From: Thelonectria olida
Lineage: Eukaryota; Ascomycota; Sordariomycetes; Hypocreales; Nectriaceae
Direction of reading: 5' to 3'
Assembly: GCA_020736575.1 (NCBI GenBank)
Contig: JAGPYM010000003.1
Location: 1,116,001-1,180,000 of the forward strand
DNA: 64,000 nucleotides
Shown: in pieces, positions 10,990 to 22,700 of the stretch
Numbering within the stretch: position 1 is the first letter of the stretch
Layout of the letters: each line of letters opens with the position of its first letter
Program-made: the position numbers and the translations under genes
Notes under the pieces: generated by a model
What the model was told of the DNA's origin: nothing
Seen by the model: the letters and a program-made list of their open reading frames with translations, nothing else
Databases searched by the model: none

Positions 10990-11733
10990 TTAATCGCCAG
11001 TATCGACCTCAAGATCAAGCTGCACACCGTTGCTCACGCCATAGTCTTCCAAGCTGAGCTGGTCCTTGAACGGCCGTTCACCCTGTCGCTTCAGCAAGAT
11101 CTCGTGAGGTTCACGACCGATCCTGGCAGCAACCAAGATCTTGAACTCTTTGATTCGGTCGGAAGCGTAGCAAGGAATCGATGCTCTTGTACCCAGTCGG
11201 TCGTTGACATACACGATGATCATCTCTTCACCGCCAGTGGGTGCAGCTGGAACAGTGGGTTTGTCGTCTTTCTTGGGCTTGCTGGATTCAGGCCTATCGC
11301 GGTTGCGGTTGCGGTTGCGGTCGCTATCGCGGTCACGGTCCCGACGGCGGGGAGACTGTGAGCGTCGGCGGTAAGGTCTGTCATCGCGTCGCCGATCATC
11401 GTTGTTGCGACGGTCATCCTTCCACTTGAAGCCACCTCCTCGGCGTCCTCGAGGTCGTCTACCCCATTCGCCATCTCTATCACCGGGGCCGTCAGAGCCG
11501 CGATCCCTTCGTCGATCCGAATCTCGAGCTCTGTATCTTTCGAGGCCGTTGTCTCTGTCCCTGTCGTAGTCGCGATCCCGATCTCGGTCTCGGTCTCGGT
11601 CTGCTCTGTTGTCGCGTCCATGAGGCTGTCGGTCGCGGTCGGCACTTTTCCCATTCCGTCGATCCTCTTCAACTCGCGGACCGCGAGGCGGCGACTTGCG
11701 ATCGCGCGCAGGAGATGGAGACCGCTCTGCCAT
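10990..11733 (-). CDS. hub1: Hub1/UBL5 ubiquitin-like protein with N-terminal RD/RS-rich region
   Basis: Intronless frame of 247 residues. The last 77 residues (171-247) are a Hub1/UBL5 ubiquitin-like fold, starting MIIVYVNDRLG and containing the signature spacing up to FKDQLSLEDYGV. Hub1 binds spliceosomal proteins non-covalently through HIND elements and affects splice-site choice; the aspartate at position 22 of the domain, known from yeast work to contact HIND, is in register here (SD in CYASDRIKEF). Residues 1-165 are an Arg/Asp/Ser-rich low-complexity region with RDRDRD and NRNRNR runs, resembling the front of tri-snRNP 27K and SR proteins. Yeast and animal Hub1 are only about 73 residues and lack this region. 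The usual C-terminal di-tyrosine is replaced by LDLEVDTGD. Expected to be nuclear and spliceosome-associated. Confidence 0.85.
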   Translation of the reverse strand: MAERSPSPARDRKSPPRGPRVEEDRRNGKSADRDRQPHGRDNRADRDRDRDRDRDYDRDRDNGLERYRARDSDRRRDRGSDGPGDRDGEWGRRPRGRRGGGFKWKDDRRNNDDRRRDDRPYRRRSQSPRRRDRDRDSDRNRNRNRDRPESSKPKKDDKPTVPAAPTGGEEMIIVYVNDRLGTRASIPCYASDRIKEFKILVAARIGREPHEILLKRQGERPFKDQLSLEDYGVSNGVQLDLEVDTGD

Positions 11734-12492
11734 AGTTCCGCGGCGAGTAGTATATGCGGGTGATGGAAAACAACAATGGAACTGAGATGGGATCTGGGAA
11801 ATTTGGAGGTGACGAAAGACGAGGCTCTAGAGAAGTGGAGGCTGAAACGTGGCGACCAATCACAGGCGGCTGCAAGCTCCCCGCACTCTGAGGACCCTTG
11901 TCTCAGTGCCGTCACTCTGAAATGTTCCAGCGCGCGGCGCCTCAACACCCCTAATGTCTTGAATACAAGAACATGATGACCGCATACGGTCCCCAGGGGA
12001 GACGAAAATAATATAAATTGATTTAACTCCACTGCTTGCATGAGATATACGGCTGTATCGAGTTCCCTTGTTTTGTATGTTGCGCAATGGTTTCGCGAAC
12101 TGGTTAGCCACTCTGACATGTGATCACACGAGCTACGGTTTCAACAGACCAAAAGACGGCATCACCATATCGACAGAAATATCTGCCCATGGTGGGTATT
12201 ATATCACATTTGTTTCTGTATACCTCCTGCCGCATCTGATGCCCCTCATAGGACCCCAATTGTACAAAGGTATTTAAGAAGAACTCCCCCGACCCCTTCG
12301 CCGGACAAGGTTCCGAACCCCCAAAATTCACTAAGCCCAAATGCAAAGCCTCAAAATCAACCATCCCTCAGTGCTGCTGAGTGGATCTGCGACTTGTAAA
12401 CGCCGTCACTTCATGGTACAGTCCTCATAGGGAGATGCGAGGAGAATCGTAGCTTATGTGCGACTCTACCCACGGGATGCCGCTGAAGAAGT
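11734..12492. other. intergenic region between hub1 and the YAG7-like gene
   Basis: Both neighbours are on the - strand. This gap should hold the hub1 promoter on its left side and the 3' untranslated region of the YAG7-like gene on its right. No gene or RNA feature is visible. Confidence 0.45.
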
Positions 12493-13976
12493 TTATGACT
12501 CTTCATTGCGTCGGCCACGAGGAGGGCCACCTGCACCGCGGTTGCCACGGCCGCGTCCTCGCCCGTCACCTCGGAAGCCACCTCGGCCGCGGCCCCGACC
12601 ACGGTGGTTGTTACCCTCGTTGCGGGACTTGTTGCGCTGGACCTGGTGGAATCCTTCGTTAGGATCAGCAGGAGCAGCAGCAGTCTGATATAGCTGGTCA
12701 GCGCGAGATAATCGTAAAAAATATAGTTTATGTATTCAACTCACCTCGGCAGGATGCTCGGGGTGATCATCGGCCCAAGACTGGGTGTTAGTAGCAGGAG
12801 CAGGCGCGGGGGCAGCAGCCTCAGTCTCAGCCTTCACGTCAACCCACTCCTGGGAGGTTGACAATTCATTGGCCTGCGAGTTGTCCCAGGCGGTCTCAGC
12901 AACGGGGTTGGCCGCTTCGTCACCCACGCTGGCATTGGTGATGCCGTTGGAGGCGGGCTCGGGAGCAGGCTCGTTGGAGAGAGTAGTGTCTCCAGCTTGG
13001 ATCTCAGTGGCAGATGCGTTCGCAATGGTTGGGTCGGAGACAGCCTCGGCGTCGGTGGGCTGGTTGTCATAGGGGGTCTCGTATTCCTCAGCGAGCGACC
13101 TGACCGTGAAGTCTGAAATGGTATTAGCACCTTCAATTCAGTTAGGGGTTGAAAGCACTCACAAGTCGTTTGTAGCTGGTCTCCGGGAACGCTGGTAATC
13201 TGATCCTCAGTTCCGTTGACCAGCTTGAGCATTGCCTGCACCGCACTGTCGTCTCCAGAGTAGATGGCAAGAAGGACTCCCTCAATGGCCTGGCTCTCAT
13301 CAGACTCGGGGTCCTTGGCCTCCTCACGTCGGTAAGCAGCCAGTCGCAAGAATTGCGACAAAACCAGGAGGTTCTTCTTCAAGGACTCCTCGGCCGCCTG
13401 CTTGGCCTCGCTGGCAATATCGGCCTTGGCCTTCTCCAAAGTCTTCTCGAACTCGGCCTTGTCGGTGGCGGCACGTGTGCGGTACTGTTCTTCGAGCTTC
13501 TGGAGATGGGCAAGCTGCTCTTCGTATTGCGCGAGCTGAGCTTGCAGGCCGGGCTTCTTCAGGATTTGAGCCTTCTGGTCGGCATTGATGATCTTGGCGG
13601 CCACCAAGTCGTCAAGGGACTTGCCCTCGTGCTGGCTCAGGAGCGAATCGGTTTTGGAAGCGTTGGCCTTGTCACGGTTGTTAGCGGAAAGAGTCGGGGA
13701 TTGGGCGCCAGGGTGAGTTGTCACTTACAATCTTCTTGTTTACGTTGCGAATATTCCTTGAGGCGATTGTTAGTATGTCAAAAACTTGCGACAGTTGAGT
13801 ATGGAAAGTGGGAGGGCATACTTCTGGAGGTCCTTGATCTGGGAGCTCTCAGTATCGTCACCAGCCTTCTCAGCAGCGGCGGAAGCGATGCTAGGGGCCG
13901 GAGATTCGGTTCGCTCGAGTGCCTTGGGGCCCTTCTTCTTCCCCGACTTGGAAGGCTGAACAGCAGGTGCAGCCAT
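12493..13976 (-). CDS. YAG7-like RGG-box protein
   Basis: Five exons, 13976-13822, 13756-13729, 13667-13163, 13112-12745 and 12684-12493, give 415 residues. All phases agree, and the introns (50-65 nt) include textbook branch points CTAAC. The N-terminus is basic (SGKKKGPKALERTES). Residues about 45-155 form a helical, coiled-coil region with the motif NIRNVNKKI followed by a glutamate/lysine-rich helix. A short globular segment follows, then an acidic Ala/Pro-rich linker, and the final 60 residues are an RGG/RGRG box. This order matches fungal proteins related to yeast Yag7, which has a dimerisation domain at the front and is linked to RNA or ribosome-associated work; that assignment is from memory of the family pattern and is not certain. 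RGG boxes usually bind RNA and are methylated on arginine. Confidence 0.65.
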
Positions 13977-15073
13977 TTCGAGTACTGTGGTTGTGGTAGG
14001 GTGTGAGAAAGACGATCGTGTTCGCTTGGAGTTGCGCGAGGATGAAGCACCGCTGGGTCGATGCCAAGTGGTGCGGTGGCAAAGTGGGTAGGAGGGGGGA
14101 CGAGAGACGTCAGAGGAGGAAGCTTGAGAGGGATGCAAGGAGGTGCTTTTGAGATGATATGAGGCCAAAGCCAGAGTCGTAGAAGGATGTTTGTAGTAGT
14201 GAGTCAGAAAGAGGAGTTGGGGAGTGAGGAGAGTGAGAAGGAGGGAGGGTCGAGAGTTTGGAGAAGGAGAAGGATGGAAGAGCCAAAGACCGAACGCGGG
14301 CGCCAAGTGGTGCACAACTCAGGTAGCCTGGTCGCGGGGACGGTATGTAAGGACAGGGGCCATTCTCAGGCTCTCCAGGTGCTTAAGCCCCCCGCCCCAA
14401 TCCAATCCAAAAGCCCTGAAAACCCCAAGGCGACAGGACTGAGCAATGGACCCCAGCTTGGACCATGTCGGGTTTCTAGAATCAATAAGAAGATTGGAGA
14501 CCAACGACATGCAATTGCCCGCGTTTGGTAGCATATTTGTTACGGTCTGATTGGTTTCTATGTGACTATGAACCAATAGTACATCGGGATGAGGTTTTCA
14601 TTTGATTTACTTGTTTCCCGCTCCGATGTTTGCTCCCGTCAAGTGCCGCCATCCGCTGAAACCGACGGGACAGTTGAACTGGCTCCCGTCCCCGAATTCA
14701 ATGTGCCCCACCAATCCGCCACCTGTACTTCGTACCTGAGAACGTGCGTAAGGAGCTGGTCTCGTGCTCAAGGACAAACGCCACAAGCTACCAGTACTTG
14801 CTCATAGTTAGCCTCCCCTGTTCGCGGTTCTCTCCCTAGCGGGCGTCGCCATGTCCGTCGTGTTTGTACGAAGAAATCGAGTTTCTTTTGTCCCTTGGTT
14901 GTGCCTGGTCCCGGATCAAACCTGACACACATGTGTAGTCGCCGTTTCAACTGGGTTGCATGCAACTCGAAGTCTCACTTGCTATGCGACTCTCAAGCTG
15001 CGGCTCTTGCCACAGCATATGCGGAAGTAGGGTTATTTTCGCGTTATTGTTGATTTGACATATTCTTTTTCAA
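13977..15073. other. intergenic region upstream of the YAG7-like gene
   Basis: The left part is pyrimidine-rich on the - strand (about 13,990-14,290) and is probably the promoter and leader of the YAG7-like gene. The right end should hold the 3' untranslated region of the CENP-W-like gene. No further gene is supported. Confidence 0.45.
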
Positions 15074-15482
15074 TCATCCCTTGAACTTGGCCAAGGTGTC
15101 CTGCCGAGAAAATGTGTTAGATCCATTTGCGCAAGGGGACGAAACCCTCATCGGGACGTACCCTGGTCACCTTCTTCACACTCCGCGCCGACAATGATCG
15201 CTCGCCAGCCTGCTTAGATTGAATTGCAGCCTCTTTCACCAGTCTTGATCAATGTTAGCTTGTACTGGTTCGAATTTGCGCCGTGGGGTTGTCATACGTT
15301 TCCATGAAGAGGACATAGTCGAGGAAGATCTTGAGGCACGTAAACATTAGCATTGCGACAACCCACAACAAGGTCGGGGAACCTACCGTCACGTCGGCGT
15401 TCTTCTTGAGGTTATGATCGGAATGCGCTTTAATGATCTTCTTGACTGTCGCCTTGGGATAGGCTTTTTTACCGAGCGTCAT
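15074..15482 (-). CDS. CENP-W-like histone-fold kinetochore protein
   Basis: A tiny four-exon gene of 78 residues: 15482-15387, 15329-15298, 15243-15162 and 15100-15074. Introns are 54-61 nt with clean GT-AG ends, and the exon phases join to a continuous histone-fold sequence. Visible segments are AYPKATVKKIIKAHSDHN (helix 1), ADVTIFLDYVLFMETLVKEA (long helix 2), GERSLSARSVKKVT (loop and helix 3) and a short tail ending in AKFKG. This is the pattern of CENP-W, which pairs with CENP-T and helps connect centromeric DNA to the outer kinetochore. Three of its four exons are under 100 nt, so gene finders may miss it. The start could lie further upstream in the same frame, but the ATG at 15482 gives the length typical of fungal homologues. 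It shares a 331-bp gap with the prefoldin gene. Confidence 0.82.
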
Positions 15483-15813
15483 GATGTTACTTCGGTCGAT
15501 TTCGAAGCTGTCGCGGCACGAATTGATGTTGTTGACAAGGCGCGTTCTCAGCCTGATGGCCTCTGACCTCACCAGAGGGCAGGTGTGAATGTGGAGACGG
15601 CCAATCGGGATGGACCGATCCTAGCGGTACGTACCTATTATCGCGAGGCTGACTGTGTGTGCTGGAAGAGGGGCATACCGTAGATCCAGCCGCACACTGT
15701 ACGTTTCACACTGTAACCCACCATGCGCGGTCAAGCTTGGTGGTTTTGAAGCTGTTCAGGAGGTATCATTTCGAAAACCGATCAACGGCCATACCAGACA
15801 TAGACCCCCCACC
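15483..15813. promoter_or_regulatory. short divergent promoter region, CENP-W / prefoldin 4
   Basis: The 331 bases between two divergently oriented start codons must hold both promoters. No binding site stands out with confidence. Confidence 0.55.
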
Positions 15814-16406
15814 ATGGCTTCCATACTACAACGCCGGATGGTAGATATCCGCCCATATATCGGTCTCTTTGACCTCGACTAACCAATTTCTAGCTTTCCA
15901 AGGCAGACGAGGAAGCGTCCGAAGAAGTCGAAGTCCGACGAGAGGATCAGGACAAGATCAACCGATTCAGCCGGCTGCACCAACGAGAACTGGCTTTGGA
16001 GGAGCAGCTAAAGTCAAAGAACGTGCGTCTAATAGACCTCTCCGCGGAGACCATACGCTGACGAGATGCTACAGAAGGAGAAGGAGGAGCTCGAGGATTT
16101 GACCACCGAACTCGAACTCGCCGACGAAGACGAAAAAGTCCAGTACGAAACCCCCAATTACGACTTTACTGCACGATGAGAATATTTGGCTAACGGAAGC
16201 TGGTTCGCCTTAGGTACAAGATCGGCGACGCCTTCTTCCACATTCCCTTGGAACAGGCGCAAGAGATGCTCGAGGAAGCCACCGAAAATCTCGAGGAGGA
16301 ATCCAACACGCTGGAGGAGAAGTTGTCGACCATCCGCGAAGAAATGACCAAGCTCAAGGTCGAGCTGTATGCCAGATTCGGAAAGCAGATCAACCTAGAA
16401 ACCTGA
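15814..16406 (+). CDS. prefoldin subunit 4
   Basis: Four exons, 15814-15840, 15894-16022, 16075-16142 and 16214-16406, give 138 residues. Prefoldin is a six-subunit cytosolic chaperone that captures nascent actin and tubulin and hands them to CCT; subunit 4 (yeast Gim3) is one of the beta-type subunits. The sequence shows the beta-prefoldin signature: REDQDKINRFSRLHQRE in the first long helix, a central hairpin YKIGDAFFHIPLEQAQEML, and a second long coiled coil ending in ELYARFGKQINLET. Length is normal for the family. The first exon codes for only nine residues; the join gives QRRMLSKADEEAS, as expected for fungal homologues. Confidence 0.92.
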
Positions 16407-17310
16407 ACCATTTGAGTTGATTACGAATCACTGCTTCCTTCAGCCGGGAGAATGCTTTTCCTCCTATGATGGTTGTCAAGAAATTCTGAGTGAAACCTTG
16501 AGGGGTCCTCAAATCAGAGCTCGTGACGTCTGCCGTTTTCGGGTCGGTCCTCATATCGGATCCGACCTTTTGCATGTGTTCGACATGCAGTTCTCAACGT
16601 GCATAAACACCACACGAAGTTTGCATACACACCGAGTGCATCAGCGTTGCAGCACCAACGCCTTTCGTTAGACAATCATCATGTTGTCATTTATTAGCAC
16701 GGTTTTGCGAAAGTCTGGGGTTTGATGCCATCTAATCATCGATCAGACAACTGCATCCTGCAGGCTGCGATTCGTCATCACACCCTACGCCTTGCCGCTT
16801 GCCCTAGTTAGCTCGCCAGCCTCCGGTCCAGATCCGATATACCGGCCGGCGATCGCACCGGGTAACATCGCCCTCCAACTCTCCTTATCCCACAGCATGC
16901 CGCAATCCTACCGTCACACTTGGTCGGCTCGACCCCATCATTGCCCCGGCTCCGGACTGACAACGAGCCAATCGTCGTCCCGGACGGCCCTATCTGAGCG
17001 GGGTTGCACGCCTTTCTGTTAATCCCGAAGCCTTCACTATCGAATACGTGATGGCTTCTGCTTTGGCGTGTGGGCAACTGGTCCACTCCTCCCATGGAGG
17101 CGGGTCCCAGCCAGGACAGGAAATTCTTGGGAGAGTAGAGAAACCCTTTTGGCGGTTTCCATTCTGTCCCTGTGACCCAGGATGCAGTCACTGGCAATTT
17201 CTTTGTCGGAGTGTTGGCTTCCTTTTCTTCCCTTCCCCCCCTTCTCGTAGTTCTGTGATGAATAATTCCTGTGGTTTCTACGACTACCTTCTCTTCAACA
17301 CCCCGACAAG
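16407..17310. other. intergenic region upstream of the MFS transporter
   Basis: This gap holds the prefoldin 3' untranslated region and the transporter promoter. A pyrimidine-rich stretch lies near 17,220-17,250. Open frames in it lack family motifs. Confidence 0.45.
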
Positions 17311-19186
17311 ATGCCTAGAAGTGAATCCAGTGATACAATGCGGGAAACCTCCCCATACCGTAAGTCAATTCCAAATTGCAATTGATTCTCTATCTTGGCA
17401 AGAAGCTTACGAGTGGTTAAGGCGGTCGAAGAAGAAGCAGTTCCTTCTCAGACCGAATCACACGCCTTGATGAACTCGATGCCCGGTCTCGATATGAAGA
17501 AGAAACAGCAGATCGTGGCATTGGTGCCCTTCATAACATCCGCTCTCGGACGAGGAGTCGTACCAATGAGGTTTTGATCAACTGGGAGCCCAATGACCCC
17601 GAGAACCCTTACAACTGGTCCAATGTATGAATCACATTCTCAATTTCTATCGTAAAGCCTTCTCTTCTAACTTTCATCCCTTTGCAGTTTAAAAAGACTG
17701 TGGTTCTTCTCTACACATCTCTTCTCGTCATCAACTCAACTATGGGCTCGGCCCTTCCAAGCATGGCCATTCCGAAAATTGTCGACGACTTCGGAGTCAC
17801 TTCTGAGGAACAAAAAGTGTTGCCCATCTCCGTGTACCTCATCGGCTATGTCTTTGGACCTATCATCTGGGGTCCGCTGAGCGAGCACTTCGGCCGTCGA
17901 GACCTGAGCTTCGTCACTTTTGCCTTCTTCACAACCTTTACCATGGCATGTGCGGTCGCCCCAAACTGGCCAGCACTCTTGGTGTTTCGATTCTTCACTG
18001 GAGTCTTTGCTAGTTCGCCCATTGCCATTGTTGCAGGAATATTGGCCGATATCTATGGCGAACCAACGACCAGAGGGCGAGCATACGCCCTCTTCATGGT
18101 GGTGAGTTGAGCCCATCTGCCCCTGAACCTCATCTATTTTCTCGGATACTTATTCAAAGCCCCTAGGCGACCACCTTCGGTCCTATCCTCTCCCCCATCG
18201 TATCCGGCTTCACTTCCGAAACCATCGGCTGGCGTTGGTGCTTCTGGATCGCCCTCATCCTCGCCGGCATAACCCTTGTCCTGGCCCCTTTCCTCCCAGA
18301 GACGTACGGCCCCATCTTGCTCTACAAGCGAGCAAAGAAGCTGCGCGAAGCCAACCCCAACTCTCGGGCCATCGCCCCTCGCGATCTCGAAGAAACCGAC
18401 CTCAACCAGCTCCTGACCGTCGTCCTGACCCGGCCCCTGCGCATGCTCGTCTTCGAACCCATCGTCACCACCACCTGCGCCTACCTCTCCCTCATCTATT
18501 CCATCTTCTACATGTCCTTCCAAGCCTTCCCCATCGTCTTCCAGGACGTGTACGGCCTCTCGCCCGGCGTCACGGGCCTCGCGTATCTGCCCATCGCCGG
18601 CGGAGCCTGTCTCACGTTCCCCATCTTCTACACTTGGGACACTATCCTCCTCCGCGCCCAAGCCCGCAACGCCGCCTGGGTCAAGCGCGAGGAGTACCGC
18701 CGCCTTCCTCTGGCCTGCATCGGCGGGCCGCTCTTCGTCATCTCCCTCTTCTGGCTCGGCTGGTCCGCAAAGTCGTCCGTGTCCTTTGTCGCCCCCATGC
18801 TCGCCGGCATCCCCTTCGGCATGGGCTTCCTCCTCATCTTCATGGCCCTGCTCAACTACCTCACAGATGCCTACGAGATCTTCGCCGCCTCCGCCAATGC
18901 TGCTGCCTCGTGTTGCCGCTCGCTCTTCGCCGTCGTCCTGCCCCTCGCCACCACCCACATGTTCCGGCGCCTCGACGTTTCTGGAGCCTGCTCGCTCCTC
19001 GGCGGGCTCAGTGCCCTCATGTGCTTCATCCCTTTCATCTTCATCTGGAAGGGGCCCAGCATCCGCCGTCGCTCGCCTTTCTGTATCGCTCTACGCGAGC
19101 GTAAGGAAGAGATGATGCGCAAGGCCGACGAGGAAAAGGCCCGGCGAGAACGCGCCGAGCTGTGGGAAAAGGAGGAGCACGTCTAG
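17311..19186 (+). CDS. MFS transporter of the DHA1 drug/polyamine antiporter type
   Basis: Four exons, 17311-17359, 17422-17624, 17688-18101 and 18167-19186, give 561 residues. Residues 1-95 are a hydrophilic Ser/Arg-rich N-terminus ending in the NWEPNDPENPYNWSN stretch that commonly precedes the first membrane helix in fungal DHA1 proteins. About 12 hydrophobic segments follow. The motif GPLSEHFGRRD between helices 2 and 3 is the MFS motif A, and YGEPTTRGRAYALF matches the loop between helices 4 and 5. A charged central loop separates the two halves and the C-terminus is a charged helix (KEEMMRKADEEKARRERAELW). Proteins of this type expel polyamines, drugs or other cations by proton antiport; the substrate here cannot be read from sequence. 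For exon 2, the acceptor at 17421 is the only nearby one that keeps the frame open. Confidence 0.9.
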
Positions 19187-19717
19187 GCAAAGAGCCCGCA
19201 GTCTCTGATCTCGAGATTCGATTGTCCTCTTCCCAAATCTCTTGTAACACGAACTGACCACGGGCCCTAGCACGCTATTAGCTTCATTGCTATAATCATA
19301 GTAACTAGTTATGAGTTGCTCCAGAGCATCGAACATTCGGATGGGTGAAAGGATAAAATTGGGAGCAAGGTTAATGAAATCATCTGAATAGCAGTATGGA
19401 AATGAACTTGTGTAAAATAGGCCAAGATATATACAATGGGCCGGCCTCCGACATTAAGATAGGTGAAGAGGTAGTTTAGTAGTCGTTCAGCTATTTAGTA
19501 AAATAGGCTAAAGCATTGCCATTAACACACAATATCATATCCCCTGTTTATTGGATTGTCAAACCATCTTAAGCATGCTTCAGAATATTTGTATGGTCGT
19601 CTCATCCCAAGAGTTGTCCCAGTCCTGAGCCCATTAAAGTCCTAAGTCGCAATCGTTTGCGTCAAGTACTTTAGGCAGAGTTGCCTCAGATTCCGACCAG
19701 AGGTGGTCCTCGCCAAG
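19187..19717. other. convergent intergenic region
   Basis: The 3' ends of the transporter (+) and the large disordered protein (-) face each other here. The stretch should hold both 3' untranslated regions. It is relatively AT-rich and has no other feature I can support. Confidence 0.45.
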
Positions 19718-22700
19718 TCAGTTGGGGTGATTACTTTGCAGCCGGATATTAAGCCCGTTCCTAAGTCTTTCCAATCTGATCGAATCGGAGACTTCGGGTT
19801 CTACCTGGCCTGTCCAGGTAACAGATCGAGGGCGAATGGTTGCGAGAGATTCATCGCCAGATAACTTCTGGGTTAGTCTCTCACTCTTGCAGGACCCGGG
19901 CTCCGAATAGCTTTCCCTTCTTGGAGTCTCGGGGCCAGCAGACAAGCGGCTTTGGGGTGTGACAAAAGTATCTGTCAAGACCACACTCTCCCGCATCAGG
20001 CTATGACTGTTTGGTGTGCCAGGCGTCTTTGGAGTCTTGGTCGCTGTAGGGATTGAATCACGGCCCTCAAACTCAGGCGTTGTTACCTCATGCATACGTG
20101 CCGAGATCCTGCTCCCTAGACTCAGTGTCGAGATTGGTCTCGCATAACCGTTCTCGCTGATTGCAGAACCGCGTCTGCCTTTGAGGTTGTTAATTTCCTT
20201 CTCTAGGGCTTGGAGTTCCTTGAAGCCCGACTCTGTTCGCAAAATCTCAAGCTCTGGGTACTCTAATTGTTTTGCCTCTTGTGAGACGGCTCGGCGTTTC
20301 CATACCCGCGTTGCGGCTCCTCTCTTGTCTTTGCTCAAAGGTAGGATTCGGGCTAGCTTTGACTTCACGGCGTTTCCGAATTTTAACGACAGAGACCGAC
20401 TTAGCGGTCGTTCGCAATGTTCCTGTTGCAAAAGCTCTTCGTCAGTGGCCCAAATAACACGGCCATCGGGCGCAATCTCCTGGATCGCAAAATCCTTGGG
20501 CGTGACATGATCCTTTGTCGACGCATATTTGGTTCTTTTCTCTCTGGTATGAGAGGGATACCTAGACCAGGATTGCGGTGGCTCCCTGGATCTGATCGAA
20601 CCACTCGTCCTCAAATTCTCGACATTTCTTGTTGCCCCAGGCAGCATTTCAGCAACCCACCGCTGTATAAGCCGCTTCGAAGGTCCATCAGTTTGTATCT
20701 CACCACCCTTTGGTATGGGTTGGGACGGCCCACTATCGGATCTTTCCATACGCGATGGAACATCTACTACGTCTGCTCCCTTCCATGGCCTAACGTCGAG
20801 ATTGAGAGAGCGACTCGTGGAGGCCATATCTTCATGGTCGACTTTGGATGTGCTTGCACCCCCTTGTGAACTGCGTCTCTCCTCAGACTCGAGTCTGAAA
20901 GCGCGTTGCCAGAGACCTGTAGCACTCTCGTTCTTCTCCGAAGAGGGACTCGAGTAAACGGGCGACGACAGTGGGTAGAAAGCTGGGCGCAGGGTCAGGT
21001 GAGATGATCTTTTTGTCGTTCTTTTCGCATTGTCATCGGGACCTATCCCTTCTTCGAGACGACACGAATTGAGACTGGCAGCCGGGTTCGAAACAACCCC
21101 GGAGCCGCGATCGACATCCTCGGAAACTCTGGATCTTGGCTTGAGTCGTGCTGGGATCGTGAGGTATATCTTGTTCATAAGTGACACTCTTTCAGGTTTG
21201 GCTAGCCCAGGTTCTGCAAAGTCCTCGCTGAATCGGCTTATCACATGGACATGGGGTTTTTTGCGTGCCATCACATTTCCAAATCGCTTTTGGATGGATC
21301 GAAGTTCCTCTTCCTGCTGCAGGAAGCTGGGCGTCTCTGATGGCGATGGAGAAGTAGGGCGCTGCACATTAGGAAAACTGATACCAGATGTGGGAACAGT
21401 AGGTTTATCAGATTTGTTAGAAGTGATAATGGTTGTGTTCTGCAACCTTGAAATTTCAACCAACGATGACGAGTTGCCGTACCCTATGGTGCGATTTGTC
21501 AGAGTCTTCCTTTCAACGGTTTTGGGGACACCTACATTCGAAAGGAGAAAGTTTCATACTTTGAAGATCTTGAACATTGACGTCGTGAAGAAACAGTGAT
21601 GATCGGGAGGGACTTGGCTGAAAGCTCGGAAATTTGGAGTTGTAATTCGAGGATGCGTTATCAGCAACCGACCTGAGAATGGCAACTAAAGCTTCACCGT
21701 CTAGAACATCTTCTGTAACTGGTGTTGTCCCTCGAATCCGATAAGGGCTCTCTTTAGAATCCTCAGATACATTCAGGATTCTTGACTCAGGTTCTTGTTC
21801 TTGCATGTTTGAGGAACATGTGATGCTCAAAGGCCGGCCGAGGTGATTCTCTGTCTCCGATGCAGAAGCACTATGAATGCCCACATCGGAGGTGTTCGTA
21901 AGATCCCGTTTCTTGGGATGGAGGTTGGCGTTGTCCTGAACGATTGAATTCGAATTCTCGGAGTCTTTGAGTGGAACAATCGAGTTTTCTCTTGACCGTA
22001 AGCCCTGGGCTATTAGCCAAATTCCAAGGGCCGAATGCCCGTCTGCCAAAGACGATGCGCTCCGGCTGGAAAAGCCATTGTCTGGCCCTAATATTCTTTC
22101 AAGTCGCGGGGTGCTGCTGGACAACTGGAAGGACCTTTGTGATATGATGGAATGTGGAAGACTCGCATGTCTCGAGGTAGGAGCCAATTCTGAAGAGACG
22201 AACTCGGGACATAAACGGCGCACTGTGCCAGTAACTTCCTGAAAGGATTGTTCCGAGCTTTTGTGACCGAGAGAGGATATAGAGCTCCCTCCCTCTTGCT
22301 TTGGTGTGTTTTCGGGCCCATCGCGATGAAGGCTTATCGTGACCTTAGGACCAGATTCTATTCCCGTTGGAGAATCGAGGGTAGGAGGTGTGCTAACGGA
22401 AAACTCAATGTGGTCTCGTGGACCAGCGCCGTGAAGCCCGACGGGTGATAGGCATTGGCTATTGGGACTCGAATCCAGATTCGCTTTGGGGTTGCTCTGT
22501 TCGATGAAGAGCTCGTCTTGGATCCTTTTGTGCATGAGCCTCTTCAGTTCGGCTCTTCGAGCAAGCTCCTCATCACTGTTTCCAATGGAGACGGGTGACT
22601 GACGCCTGATTTCTATGCCATGCAAGTTACGTTGAAAAAGCTTGCTCTGTACAGAATTAAGTGTACCTCTCGTTCCCTTTCTGCTTCTTGGGCCGTCGTC

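Noticed and set aside
18134..18958. 274-codon frame on the - strand
   Set aside because: Antisense shadow of the MFS transporter; Gly/Glu-rich translation without motif.
21532..21559. 28-nt intron in the large disordered-protein gene
   Set aside because: It would keep the frame, but it is far below any plausible fungal intron length. The acceptor at 21,484 gives 76 nt with a proper CTGAC branch point and also keeps the frame.
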